Positions 42,932 to 51,170 of a stretch of 64,000 bases of DNA are shown piece after piece. The translations under genes were made by a program, and so were the position numbers. This stretch comes from Oscillospiraceae bacterium (lineage in GTDB: Bacteria; Bacillota; Clostridia; Oscillospirales; Oscillospiraceae). The first letter of the stretch is position 1, and every line of letters starts with the position of its first letter. The stretch is taken from assembly GCA_022800525.1 (NCBI GenBank), contig JAAWQM010000001.1:62001-126000 (forward strand), given 5' to 3'. The notes under the pieces were generated by a model, which made no database searches, was not told the DNA's origin, and saw nothing but the letters and a program-made list of their open reading frames with translations.

Positions 42932-43184
42932 GTCATTGTCCTGCGGCCAACGGCCGGCCCGGCAGTGGTGCTGGCGCACCACTGCCCAGCAGCGGCGCCG
43001 CAGCGTCCCGCCTCCGATAGAACAAGTGGGCAGACGCAGAAGACCGGCGCACCAACGAAGGAATTAAGCTAGAACAAACCAGGGGATCATCGGAGAGGAA
43101 ATAACCCCCACCATTCAGGGGATTCTCAAGGGGGGGTTGCCCCTTGAGAGCGCTTTTGGTTCTTTTCCTGCGAGGGAAAAGAAC
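42932..43184 (+). repeat. ~250-bp dispersed repeat, copy 1
   Basis: Matches 59737-59961 on the opposite strand over nearly its whole length (shared GCGCACCACTGCCCAGCAG, CCGGCGCACCAACGAAGG, ATTCTCAAGGGGGGG). It contains hairpins such as CTCAAGGGG / CCCCTTGAG and TCTTTTCC / GGGAAAAGA, where the two copies differ in compensating positions. It fills the gap between the Pro-rich gene and spoIIIAA and carries no ORF of its own. Confidence 0.8.
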
Positions 43185-43213
43185 GTCCCGCCGTCGAGGC
43201 GGCAAAAAGAGTA

Positions 43214-43243
43214 GTCATATCCATGGACAACCCCTCATAGAGT
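43214..43243 (+). promoter_or_regulatory. Candidate sigma-E promoter of the spoIIIA operon
   Basis: GTCATAT, 15 bases, CATAGAGT, close to the mother-cell sigma-E pattern (ATAT-type -35 and CATACANT -10). It is 29 bases upstream of the spoIIIAA ATG, as expected for a sigma-E-driven operon. Confidence 0.55.
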
Positions 43244-43271
43244 ATGTGTGAAAAGAAACGGAGGGATGACC

Positions 43272-44186
43272 ATGACAGAAGAGTACGCCGCGTCGCGGTA
43301 CGAGGAGGCCTGCGCCCTGCTGCCTGGGCGGCTGAGGGCGTTGGCGATGACGCTGCCGCTGGAGCGGAAGGCGGCGGCGGAGGAGCTCCGCCTGCGTGTA
43401 GGCCGCGCGATGTACCTGACCTTTCCGGAGGGGGAGGAGCCACTCCCGCAGACCCGGGTGACCCGCAGTGACCTGGAGCAGGTCCTGGACCGGGCCACGG
43501 AATATTCCCGCTATGCCGCCGCTGAGACCATCCGCCACGGCTATGTCACCGCCGCCGGAGGCTTCCGCATCGGACTGTGCGGCACGGCGCTGCCCGCCGG
43601 GGAGCGGAACGAGGGCGTACGGGACGTGTCGTCCCTCTCCATCCGCATTCCCAGGGTCTGCACAGGCGCAGCCCGTCCCATCCTGGGAGAGCTGCTGGAG
43701 GACGGGAGGCCGCTCAGTACGCTGATCCTCTCGCCGCCCGGCGGTGGGAAAACCACCCTGCTGCGGGATCTGGTACATAACCTCAGCCAGGGCACCGAGC
43801 TGGTTCCGGCGGTCCGGGTGGCGCTGGTGGACGAGCGGGGGGAGCTGGCCGCCGTCCATCGGGGGCGGCCCCAGCTGGAGGTGGGGCCCCATACCGACGT
43901 TATGGACGGGTGTCCCAAGGCGCTGGCGGTCCCCATGCTCCTGCGGGCCATGACGCCCCAGGTCATCGCGCTGGACGAGGTGGCTCTGCCGGAGGACGTG
44001 GCGGCCGTCCGCGCTGCGGCCAACTGCGGCGTGACCCTGCTGGCTACCGTCCATGCCGCCTCGCTGGAAGATCTGAAGGCCAGGGAGACGGGCCAGGCCC
44101 TGCTGGACACCGGCGTGTTCCGGCGGGTGGTCCTCATCGAAGGCAGGGGGGCCGCCCGGCGGCGCCGGGTGGAGCGTCTGCTGTGA
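43272..44186 (+). CDS. spoIIIAA: Stage III sporulation protein AA (ATPase)
   Basis: Mother-cell ATPase of the SpoIIIA-SpoIIQ channel, related to type II/IV secretion ATPases, 304 aa. Walker A is SPPGGGKTTLLRDL, Walker B is PQVIALDEV, followed by VTLLATVHA. The N-terminal domain has the conserved ATEYSRYAAAETIRHGY. ATG 43272 has GGAGG seven bases upstream; ATG 43266 and GTG 43248 are less well spaced. The stop overlaps the spoIIIAB start. Confidence 0.95.
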   Translation: MTEEYAASRYEEACALLPGRLRALAMTLPLERKAAAEELRLRVGRAMYLTFPEGEEPLPQTRVTRSDLEQVLDRATEYSRYAAAETIRHGYVTAAGGFRIGLCGTALPAGERNEGVRDVSSLSIRIPRVCTGAARPILGELLEDGRPLSTLILSPPGGGKTTLLRDLVHNLSQGTELVPAVRVALVDERGELAAVHRGRPQLEVGPHTDVMDGCPKALAVPMLLRAMTPQVIALDEVALPEDVAAVRAAANCGVTLLATVHAASLEDLKARETGQALLDTGVFRRVVLIEGRGAARRRRVERLL

Positions 44187-44668
44187 AGGCGGCGGGGGCG
44201 CTGCTGCTCTTTCTTGGCGCCGGGGGCTGGTGCCTCCTGCGCCGGAGAGAGGGACAAGAGGTCCTGGCGCTGGCCCGGGCCTTGCTGGAGGATCTGGCGG
44301 TGCTGGGCTATCGGGTCCGGGTCTGCCGCACGCCCCTGCCACAGCTGCTGGAGGAGATGGAGGGCCTGGGGGCGGATAGGCTCTGGAGGCCCTTGCTGGA
44401 GCGGTTGCGGCGGGCGGAGGGGGACACCCTGTCCAGGTGCTGGGCCGGGGCGGCGGCGGAGCTGCCAGAGCCCCTGGGGCGGATTCTGACCCCCCTGGGC
44501 GAACTCCTGAGCGTGGGCGGAGCGCGGCTGGACAAGGCCGTGGAGGAAACAAGAGAGGAGCTGGCCGGATTTCTGCGGGAGGAGACGGCCCGTCAGGCCG
44601 AACAGGGGCGCGTCCACGCCGCCCTGTGCCTGTCGGGGACATGCCTCGCCGTGCTGGTCTTACTGTAA
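44183..44668 (+). CDS. spoIIIAB: Stage III sporulation protein AB
   Basis: Membrane-anchored component of the mother cell to forespore channel, 161 aa, GTG start overlapping the spoIIIAA stop. N-terminal membrane helix (AAGALLLFLGAGGWCLL), then a type II secretion F-like helical domain, and a C-terminal hydrophobic segment (ALCLSGTCLAVLVLL). Confidence 0.93.
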   Translation: MKAAGALLLFLGAGGWCLLRRREGQEVLALARALLEDLAVLGYRVRVCRTPLPQLLEEMEGLGADRLWRPLLERLRRAEGDTLSRCWAGAAAELPEPLGRILTPLGELLSVGGARLDKAVEETREELAGFLREETARQAEQGRVHAALCLSGTCLAVLVLL

Positions 44669-44671
44669 ACG

Positions 44672-44866
44672 ATGGATATTGATTTGATTTTCAGAATAGC
44701 GGCCATCGGCATCGTGGTGGCGGTGCTCAACCAGCTTCTGGTCCGCTCGGGCCGGGAGGAGCAGGCGCTCATGACCACTCTGGCCGGACTGGTGGTGGTG
44801 ATGGTGATGCTGGTGCAGGAGATCAGCGACCTGTTCCAGCTCATCAAGACCCTCTTCGGGTTTTAG
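44672..44866 (+). CDS. spoIIIAC: Stage III sporulation protein AC
   Basis: A 64-aa membrane protein with two hydrophobic helices (LIFRIAAIGIVVAVLNQLLV and TTLAGLVVVMVMLVQEI) joined by a short charged loop. Size, order and sequence match SpoIIIAC. It starts three bases after spoIIIAB. Confidence 0.95.
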   Translation: MDIDLIFRIAAIGIVVAVLNQLLVRSGREEQALMTTLAGLVVVMVMLVQEISDLFQLIKTLFGF

Positions 44867-44869
44867 GCC

Positions 44870-45253
44870 ATGGAGCTGCTGAAGCTGGCGGCGCTGTGCG
44901 CGGCGTGCCTGCTGCCCGTGACGCTGCTGCGGAGGAAAACGCCTGAGCAGGCCCTGCTGCTGACCACGGCGATTCTGTCGGTGGTGCTGGCGCGGTGTCT
45001 GCGGGAGGGCGCGCCGCTGCTGGCGGAGATCCGGACGCTGTTTGACCAGGCGGGAATCGAGACGGTCTATGTCTCTATCCTGCTGCGGACTCTGGCGGCG
45101 GCGCTGGTGACCCGCTCCTGCGCCGACCTGTGCCGGGATGGAGGGTCCCAGACGCTGGCCTCGGCGGTGGAGACGGCGGGAGCCGTGGCCGCGCTGGCCA
45201 TTGCCCTGCCGCTGCTGAGGGCCGTGGTGGAGCTGCTGACGGGGTATTTCTGA
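44870..45253 (+). CDS. spoIIIAD: Stage III sporulation protein AD
   Basis: A 127-aa membrane protein with three or four hydrophobic helices; LFDQAGIETVYVSILLRTLA is the usual central motif. It follows spoIIIAC by three bases. A short palindromic repeat lies between it and spoIIIAE. Confidence 0.93.
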   Translation: MELLKLAALCAACLLPVTLLRRKTPEQALLLTTAILSVVLARCLREGAPLLAEIRTLFDQAGIETVYVSILLRTLAAALVTRSCADLCRDGGSQTLASAVETAGAVAALAIALPLLRAVVELLTGYF

Positions 45254-45275
45254 CGTCCCTCGCCCCCGCGATGAA

Positions 45276-45318
45276 CACCGGCATTTCGTTAGAACGGGCG
45301 GATCGCATCCGCCCCTAC
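45276..45318 (+). repeat. REP-like element, copy 2, inside the spoIIIA operon
   Basis: CATTTCGTTAGAACGGGCGG then ATCGCATCCGCCCCTACAGA: GGGCGGAT and ATCCGCCC pair across a three-base CGC loop. It sits between spoIIIAD and spoIIIAE and ends directly before the spoIIIAE RBS, so insertion has replaced the original spacer. Confidence 0.65.
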
Positions 45319-45331
45319 AGAGGAGAACACA

Positions 45332-46405
45332 ATGAAGCGAGCATTGATACTGATTGCGCTGGCGGTCTGCCTCCTGAGCGGACAGGCCCGGGCGGAGGAG
45401 CTGCCCCGGGAGCTGGCGGAGGCCGCGCCGGAGGCGGCGGCTCTGGTGGGGAGCGACCCGGGGGACGCCTTCGGCCTCACCAGCGGCGTCCGCATCCTGC
45501 TGGACGGGGCGCTGAAGGACCTGAAGAGCTATCTGTTTTCCGGCGCCCAGGCGGTGGGGGCCATTATGGCGGGCGTGGTGCTGCTGGGCGCGGCGGAGAG
45601 CGCGGCCCCGGCGGGGAAGGAGCTGCTGGGCCGGTACGGCACGACCATCGGCGCGCTGTGGGTCACGGCCATGGCCGCCGGGGACCTGGACAGCCTCATG
45701 GGTCTGGGCCGGGAGACCATCCTGCGCGTCTCCCAGCTGAGCAAGGCCCTGCTGCCCACCCTGGCGGCGGCGGAGGCGGCCTCCGGAGGCATCACCGCCG
45801 CATCCGTGCGGCAGGTGGCGGCGGTGTTCTTCTCCGACATCCTTCTGACGATCATCGACCGGGCGCTGCTCCCGGCGGTGTACCTGTATATCGGCACAGC
45901 CGCCGCCGGGGCGGTGCTGGAGGGGGACGCCATGGCGCGAATCGGCGAGCTGCTGAAAAAAGGGGTGACTTGGGCGCTGGGCGGGCTGCTGGCGCTGTTC
46001 ACCACCTATCTGACCGTCAGCGGGGCCATCGCCGGAGCTGCCGACGCCCAGGCGGTCAAGGCCGCCCAGTCGGCGGTGTCCGCGGCGGTTCCGGTGGTGG
46101 GGGGCATCCTGGCGGAGGCGGCGGAGACCGTCCTGGCCGGGGCCGGGCTTCTCAGGGGCATGATCGGTACGGCTGGGACTCTGGCGCTGCTGGGCGCCTG
46201 CCTGCTGCCCTTCCTGCGGCTGGGGTGCCAGTATCTGCTGTACCAGGGCGCGTCCCTGGTGGCGGCGGCGGCGGGACCGCCGAAGCTGACCAAGCTGATC
46301 TCCATGCTGGGGGACGCCTTCGCGCTGGTTCTGGCGATGACGGGGGCGTCGGCGGTGCTGCTGCTGATCGCGCTGCTGTCCTCGGTAAAGGCGGTGACGC
46401 CATGA
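45332..46405 (+). CDS. spoIIIAE: Stage III sporulation protein AE
   Basis: A 357-aa multi-pass membrane protein of the SpoIIIA complex. Hydrophobic N-terminal signal-like segment (ALILIALAVCLLSGQARA), then about eight membrane spans rich in Ala and Gly; ends in FALVLAMTGASAVLLLIALL. RBS AGAGGAG precedes ATG 45332. The stop overlaps the spoIIIAF start. Confidence 0.93.
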   Translation: MKRALILIALAVCLLSGQARAEELPRELAEAAPEAAALVGSDPGDAFGLTSGVRILLDGALKDLKSYLFSGAQAVGAIMAGVVLLGAAESAAPAGKELLGRYGTTIGALWVTAMAAGDLDSLMGLGRETILRVSQLSKALLPTLAAAEAASGGITAASVRQVAAVFFSDILLTIIDRALLPAVYLYIGTAAAGAVLEGDAMARIGELLKKGVTWALGGLLALFTTYLTVSGAIAGAADAQAVKAAQSAVSAAVPVVGGILAEAAETVLAGAGLLRGMIGTAGTLALLGACLLPFLRLGCQYLLYQGASLVAAAAGPPKLTKLISMLGDAFALVLAMTGASAVLLLIALLSSVKAVTP

Positions 46406-46908
46406 TGGACGGCGTGCGGCAATGGCTGCTGGGTATTGTGCTCACCTCCCTGGCGGGAGGGCTGGCGCGGCAGCTGGCCCCCCAGGGGCGGGAGCAGGCG
46501 ATGGTGCGGCTGGCCGGCGGGCTGCTGCTGGCGCTGGCGATCCTGCGGCCACTGGCGGGGGGAGACTGGGAGGGGCTGGAGGTCCCGGCGGGCGGATTCA
46601 GCCTCCAGACGGAGGAGCAGGCGGAGGTCTACCGAAAAAATCAGCAGGAGGCGCTTTCCGCTATCATAGCGGAGAAGACGGAGGCATATATATTGGACAA
46701 AGCAAACCAGCTGGGGCTTGCGTGTACGGTACGGGTGACGGTGGCGGCAGGGGAGAGCGGGATACCCCTGCCGGTATCGGCGGCGGTCCGGGGCGCGTAC
46801 AGTCCGGCGCTGGCGGAGTGCATGGAAGAGGAGGTGGGCATCCCCGCCCAAAAACAAATCTGGCTGGAGGAAGAGATATGGCAAACGACGAAGGAAAGCG
46901 AAAGCTGA
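46402..46908 (+). CDS. spoIIIAF: Stage III sporulation protein AF
   Basis: A 168-aa protein with two N-terminal membrane helices (WLLGIVLTSLAGGLARQL and LAGGLLLALAILRPL) and a soluble ring-building-like domain toward the forespore space. ATG 46402 overlaps the spoIIIAE stop. The last 31 bases overlap spoIIIAG. Confidence 0.9.
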   Translation: MMDGVRQWLLGIVLTSLAGGLARQLAPQGREQAMVRLAGGLLLALAILRPLAGGDWEGLEVPAGGFSLQTEEQAEVYRKNQQEALSAIIAEKTEAYILDKANQLGLACTVRVTVAAGESGIPLPVSAAVRGAYSPALAECMEEEVGIPAQKQIWLEEEIWQTTKESES

Positions 46909-47462
46909 CCGCCCCTCTGGCGGTGCTGAACAAGTACAAATATGTGCTGCTGGTGGCGGCGATCGGTGCGGCGCTGCTGCTGTGGCCGGGGACAAAGACG
47001 GAGAGTTCCCCGGCGGAGAGCGGCCCCTCCGGCGGAGGGGAGGAGCTGTCCAGGACCGAGGAGGCCATGGAGGAGATCCTGGGGAAGATCAGCGGCGTGG
47101 GCCGCGTGGACGTGATGCTGACGCTCCACAGCGGCAGCGAGCTGGTACTGGCGGAGGAGGGGACCCTGCGCTACAGCGGGGACTCCAAAACGCCGGACAG
47201 CTACGAGCGGTCCAACCAGCCCGTCACGGACTCCGGCGGCGTGGTGGTGACCCAGGAGAAGTATCCCCAGTACCGCGGCGCGCTGGTAGTCTGCGACGGC
47301 GGCGGGAACGACAGCGTACGGCTGCAGATCATCCATGCCGTGTCGGCGCTGACAGGGCTGGGGTCGGACCGGATCGCGGTGGTCAAGTGGGGCGCGGCGG
47401 AGTCGTCCGCAGGAAGCTTATCAAACAGTAATCAGATGATCAGGGAGGAAAATCAATCATGA
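46878..47462 (+). CDS. spoIIIAG: Stage III sporulation protein AG
   Basis: About 194 aa. One N-terminal membrane helix (YVLLVAAIGAALLLWPG) and a ring-forming soluble domain with EEILGKISGVGRVDVMLTLH, the SpoIIIAG pattern. In B. subtilis it forms a large channel ring. ATG 46878 is set by GGAGGAAGAG; overlaps both neighbours. Confidence 0.93.
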   Translation: MANDEGKRKLTAPLAVLNKYKYVLLVAAIGAALLLWPGTKTESSPAESGPSGGGEELSRTEEAMEEILGKISGVGRVDVMLTLHSGSELVLAEEGTLRYSGDSKTPDSYERSNQPVTDSGGVVVTQEKYPQYRGALVVCDGGGNDSVRLQIIHAVSALTGLGSDRIAVVKWGAAESSAGSLSNSNQMIREENQS

Positions 47463-48076
47463 GGGATCAATGGAAACGAAACGCCGTAGTGGCGACTGTG
47501 CTGCTGTTCGTATGCGCGGCGGTGTATCTCAACTGGCGGTACGCGGGAAACGTGGCGAATGACGCCGCTCCAGCCAGCCAGAACCAGCAGGATCAGCAGA
47601 GCGGCGAAACGGACGGTCAGAAGGGCAACACCACAAAGGTACTGGGGGACGCGGCCCTGGTGGGCGGCGTGCCCACGCTGGTGGACGACGCCATGACGGC
47701 AGCGGAGGGCTCCGCCTCCGCCAACAGCTATTTTGACACTGCGCGGCTGAGCCGCCAGCAGTCCAGGGACAACGCCTTGAGCCTTTTAAGGGAGGCGTCG
47801 GCCCAGGAAAACGCGGACCAGGGCGTCCTGGACGACGCCAACCGGGCCATCCAGACGCTGGCGGGGTACGCCATGCTGGAGGGCCAGGTGGAGAATCTGG
47901 TGATCGCGAAGGGATACGCGGACTGTGTGGCGTTCATGGGTGAGAACAGCATGAGCATTGTGGTATCCGCCGCGGAGGATGGGCTCCAGACGGAGGACGT
48001 GGCGAAGATCATGGATATCGTTCTCAGCGAGACGGAGTACTCGGCGGATCAGATCAAGATTATGGAGGCTGAATAG
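47459..48076 (+). CDS. spoIIIAH: Stage III sporulation protein AH
   Basis: A 205-aa protein, partner of SpoIIQ across the intermembrane space. One membrane helix (AVVATVLLFVCAAVYLNW), then a Gln/Asp-rich linker, then the ring-building domain, with TAEGSASANSYFDTARLSRQ and the conserved VENLVIAKGYADCVAF near the end. ATGA overlap with spoIIIAG. A terminator follows, so the operon ends here. Confidence 0.95.
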   Translation: MRDQWKRNAVVATVLLFVCAAVYLNWRYAGNVANDAAPASQNQQDQQSGETDGQKGNTTKVLGDAALVGGVPTLVDDAMTAAEGSASANSYFDTARLSRQQSRDNALSLLREASAQENADQGVLDDANRAIQTLAGYAMLEGQVENLVIAKGYADCVAFMGENSMSIVVSAAEDGLQTEDVAKIMDIVLSETEYSADQIKIMEAE

Positions 48077-48083
48077 CGGCGGC

Positions 48084-48148
48084 GGGGGCCGGAGATACCG
48101 TGTGGTCGTGGGATACGGCGGCATGGGATCTCCGCCCCCATAATTTTT
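48084..48148 (+). terminator. Terminator of the spoIIIA operon
   Basis: GGGGGCCGGAGAT pairs with ATCTCCGCCCCC (one bulged base) across a long loop, followed by ATAATTTTT. Confidence 0.72.
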
Positions 48149-48233
48149 CCAAATTTATCGTGCATTTTTCTCCGTTATGGTGTATCATATAGCCGTTGAG
48201 TAAAAATCCCACCATCAGGAGGAAAAAAGAAGT

Positions 48234-49238
48234 ATGACTACGATCCCCCAGGGTTACCGTACCCCGCTGTACGGCTACGATATGCAGCGCGCGATTGAGT
48301 TCGTCAAGAGCAGCTTTCAGGAGAATCTCAAGTTCGCCCTGAACCTGCGGCGCGTCTCCGCCCCGCTGTTCGTGGACAGGAACTCCGGCCTCAATGACAA
48401 CCTCAACGGCGTGGAGCGTCCCGTCAGCTTTGACATCCCCGCCGTGGCGGGGGCCGTCGGCGAGGTGGTCCACTCCCTGGCGAAATGGAAGCGCCTGGCC
48501 CTCAAGCGGTACGGCTTCTACCCCGGGAACGGGCTCTACACCGATATGAACGCTATCCGCCGGGACGAGAATCTGGACAACCTCCACTCCGTCTACGTGG
48601 ACCAGTGGGACTGGGAGAAGGTTATCACCAGAGTTGACCGGAACGAGGACTATCTCAAGTACACCGTCCGCTCCATCGTCGGCGCGGTGTGCGACACCAG
48701 CGACGCCCTGCGCCGGGCGTTCCCGCAGCTGAAGGTCCGGCTGGAGCGGGAGGTTACCTTCATCACCACCCAGGAGCTGGAGGACCTGTATCCCCAGCTG
48801 ACGCCTCCGGAGCGGGAGACGGAATTTCTGAAGGAGCATAAGACGGTGTTTCTCATGCAGATCGGCAAGGAGCTGAAAAGCGGCCGGAAGCATGACGGGC
48901 GCGCCCCCGACTATGACGATTGGGAGCTGAACGGCGACATCCTTATGTGGAATGACGTGCTGGGCCGGGCCTTTGAAATCAGCTCCATGGGCATCCGTGT
49001 GGACCCGGAGAGCCTGGCGCGGCAGCTGGAGCTGGCGGGCTGCGAGGACCGGCGGGAGCTGCCCTTCCACAAAATGCTGCTGAACAATGAGCTGCCCTTG
49101 ACCATGGGCGGCGGCATCGGACAGAGCAGGCTGTGCATGTTGATGATCGGCTGCTGCCATATTGGCGAGGTGCAGGTGAGCCTGTGGGATCAGGAGACGC
49201 TGGATACCTGCGCCGCGGCGGGTGTGCAGCTGCTGTAA
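48234..49238 (+). CDS. asnA: Aspartate-ammonia ligase (asparagine synthetase A)
   Basis: Makes asparagine from aspartate, ammonia and ATP. It is a 334-aa cytosolic enzyme of class-II aminoacyl-tRNA synthetase ancestry. Conserved blocks include VSAPLFVDRNSGLNDNLNG near the N-terminus, YTDMNAIRRDE, VDQWDWEKVI and the C-terminal LTMGGGIGQSRLCMLML-like segment. RBS CAGGAGGAAAAAAG before ATG 48234. Followed by pepD after 33 bases. Confidence 0.96.
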   Translation: MTTIPQGYRTPLYGYDMQRAIEFVKSSFQENLKFALNLRRVSAPLFVDRNSGLNDNLNGVERPVSFDIPAVAGAVGEVVHSLAKWKRLALKRYGFYPGNGLYTDMNAIRRDENLDNLHSVYVDQWDWEKVITRVDRNEDYLKYTVRSIVGAVCDTSDALRRAFPQLKVRLEREVTFITTQELEDLYPQLTPPERETEFLKEHKTVFLMQIGKELKSGRKHDGRAPDYDDWELNGDILMWNDVLGRAFEISSMGIRVDPESLARQLELAGCEDRRELPFHKMLLNNELPLTMGGGIGQSRLCMLMIGCCHIGEVQVSLWDQETLDTCAAAGVQLL

Positions 49239-49271
49239 AATCAAAAATAAGAGGATCGAGGAGGAATGTCG

Positions 49272-50708
49272 ATGAGCGATTTTGTTTTGGGAAAGCTGAA
49301 GCCGCAGGGGGTATTCCGTTTTTTCGAGGAGCTGACCCGTATCCCCCATGGCTCCGGCGACACGGCCGCCGCCAGCGATTGGGCGGTGGACTTCGCGGAA
49401 AAGCGGGGCCTCCGGCGCCGCAGGGACGAGCTGGGCAACGTGGTTATCTGGAAGCCCGCCTCTCCCGGCTATGAGAATCATCCGGCGGTCATTTTGCAGG
49501 GGCACCTGGATATGGTGTGCGTACAGGAGAATGGGCGGGGCCACCATTTTGAAAGGGACCCGCTGGAGCTGGAGATCGACGGCGATTGGGTGAAGGCCAG
49601 GGGGACCACTCTGGGCGGCGACAACGGGATCGCTGTGGCGGTTATCATGGCCCTGATGGATGATGATTCCATTGCCCACCCGCCAATCGAGGCAGTGTTT
49701 ACGGTGGATGAGGAGATCGGTCTGCTGGGGGCCAACGGGCTGGACTGCTCGGACCTGGAGGGGCGGAAGCTGATTAACCTGGACAGCGAGGACGAGGGCG
49801 TGCTGACGGTCAGCTGCGCCGGCGGGGCGCGGTGTGATATTGTAAGGGAGTTTCCTCTGGAAGAGGCGAGGGGGGCGGTGTGCGCGCTCACCGTCTCCGG
49901 CGGTCAGGGCGGCCACTCCGGTATGGAGATCAACAAGGGGCTGGCCAACGCCAACAAGCTGCTGGCGCAGTGTCTCAAGGAGATGGGGGAGATCCGGCTG
50001 ATTTCCCTATCCGGCGGGCTTCAGGACAACGCGATCCCCAAGGAGGCGGAGGCGGTGTTCGCCGCGGAGGACCCCTCCGGGCTGGAGGCGGTGCGCAGCC
50101 GGTTTGAAGCGGAGGCGCGGGCCGCGTTTGGCGAGGCGGAGCCAACGCTGTCGGTTTCGCTGGTGACGGTTCCTCCGGAGGTGCGGCGGGCGCTTTCCGG
50201 CGCGGACAGCCGGGCGGCGGTGGACCTTCTGAACGAGTATCCTAATGGCGTACAGGCTATGAGCCAGGACATTCCGGGGCTGGTGCAGACCAGCTTGAAT
50301 CTGGGCATTTTGCGGCTGAAGGATGGGAAGCTGGAGGTGTCCAGCTCGGTGCGCAGCAGCGTGGCGGCGGAGAAGGACGGTCTGTGCCAGAGGCTGGAGG
50401 AGCTGGCGGCGCGGTACGGCGGCAGGTATTCCCAGCGGGGGGCGTATCCGCCCTGGGAGTATCGGAAGGATTCTCCGCTGAGGGACACCATGACGCGCGT
50501 TTATGAGAGGATGAGCGGCAAGGAGATGAAGGTGGAGGCCATTCACGCGGGGCTGGAGTGCGGATTGTTCGCCGGGAAGATGGACGGGCTGGACGCGGTA
50601 TCCATCGGGCCGGATCTGAGGGATGTTCACAGCACGCGGGAGAAGATGTCCATTTCCTCTGTGCAGCGGACATGGAAGTATATGGTGGAGGCGCTGGGGG
50701 AGCTGTAA
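49272..50708 (+). CDS. pepD: Aminoacyl-histidine dipeptidase (M20 family)
   Basis: Metallopeptidase cleaving Xaa-His dipeptides, 478 aa. Metal-site motifs: LQGHLDMVC (His, Asp), TTLGGDNGIAVAV (Asp), the catalytic Glu pair in VDEEIGLLGA, and a late AIHAGLECGLF (His). The ATG at 49272 has GAGGAGG seven bases upstream; ATG 49266 is too close. Ends in a repeat-rich non-coding region. Confidence 0.95.
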   Translation: MSDFVLGKLKPQGVFRFFEELTRIPHGSGDTAAASDWAVDFAEKRGLRRRRDELGNVVIWKPASPGYENHPAVILQGHLDMVCVQENGRGHHFERDPLELEIDGDWVKARGTTLGGDNGIAVAVIMALMDDDSIAHPPIEAVFTVDEEIGLLGANGLDCSDLEGRKLINLDSEDEGVLTVSCAGGARCDIVREFPLEEARGAVCALTVSGGQGGHSGMEINKGLANANKLLAQCLKEMGEIRLISLSGGLQDNAIPKEAEAVFAAEDPSGLEAVRSRFEAEARAAFGEAEPTLSVSLVTVPPEVRRALSGADSRAAVDLLNEYPNGVQAMSQDIPGLVQTSLNLGILRLKDGKLEVSSSVRSSVAAEKDGLCQRLEELAARYGGRYSQRGAYPPWEYRKDSPLRDTMTRVYERMSGKEMKVEAIHAGLECGLFAGKMDGLDAVSIGPDLRDVHSTREKMSISSVQRTWKYMVEALGEL

Positions 50709-50711
50709 GCG

Positions 50712-50850
50712 GTGTAGGTCTGCGGGCGGTGATATCCGCCTATGCGGGCGCGGCGACCGTTCGCGCGAAGCAGTCCTTCGGATTGCGGGCGTACAATGTG
50801 CGCCCCTACACAGATGCATCAGTCCAGAAGGATGTTTCGATAAAACGCCC
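50712..50850 (+). repeat. REP-like element, copy 3 (degenerate, extended)
   Basis: Shows GGGCGGTGATATCCGCC and GGGCGTACAATGTGCGCCCC palindromes, separated by further short stems (CGCGCGAAGC and AGTCCTTCGGATT). It shares ATATCCGCC and CCCCTACA with copies 1 and 2. No ORF. Confidence 0.5.
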
Positions 50851-50879
50851 CCGTTGATGGCTCTGTCCCTTTCACAGGG

Positions 50880-51160
50880 CGGCAGCCGGAGTTGGTTTAT
50901 TGCCAGACCACTAGATCAGATGCCCGAAGGGCCTCTTGTTCATGGGGCAGCGCAGCTCCTCACTTTCGCCCGGGGTTCGAAAATCCCCTCGCCGAGGTCA
51001 TGCCGGAGGCATCACCGAGAAGGGAGTCCAGAACCGCAGGTTCTGGTGTGTTTTTGGCTACTTTATTGCACAGGCAAAAAGTAACCGCAGGTCCGGGCTG
51101 CGTAAGCCCGGGCTGTCAAATAGAAATTACTACCCCTTGCCCCCGGAGGGGGCAAAGAAA
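50880..51160 (+). repeat. Array of short-loop hairpins upstream of the M3 peptidase gene
   Basis: At least five GC stems with three- or four-base loops in a row: GCCCGAAGGGC, ATGCCGGAGGCAT, CCAGAACCGCAGGTTCTGG, CCGGGCTGCGTAAGCCCGG and TTGCCCCCGGAGGGGGCAA. Their layout resembles the triple-hairpin and ~250-bp elements. No protein is encoded. The last stem lies just before the RBS of the following gene. Confidence 0.65.
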
Positions 51161-51170
51161 GGACTTAACA

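Noticed and set aside
43248..43271. GTG 43248 or ATG 43266 as the spoIIIAA start
   Set aside because: The GGAGG at 43260-43264 is correctly spaced only for ATG 43272.
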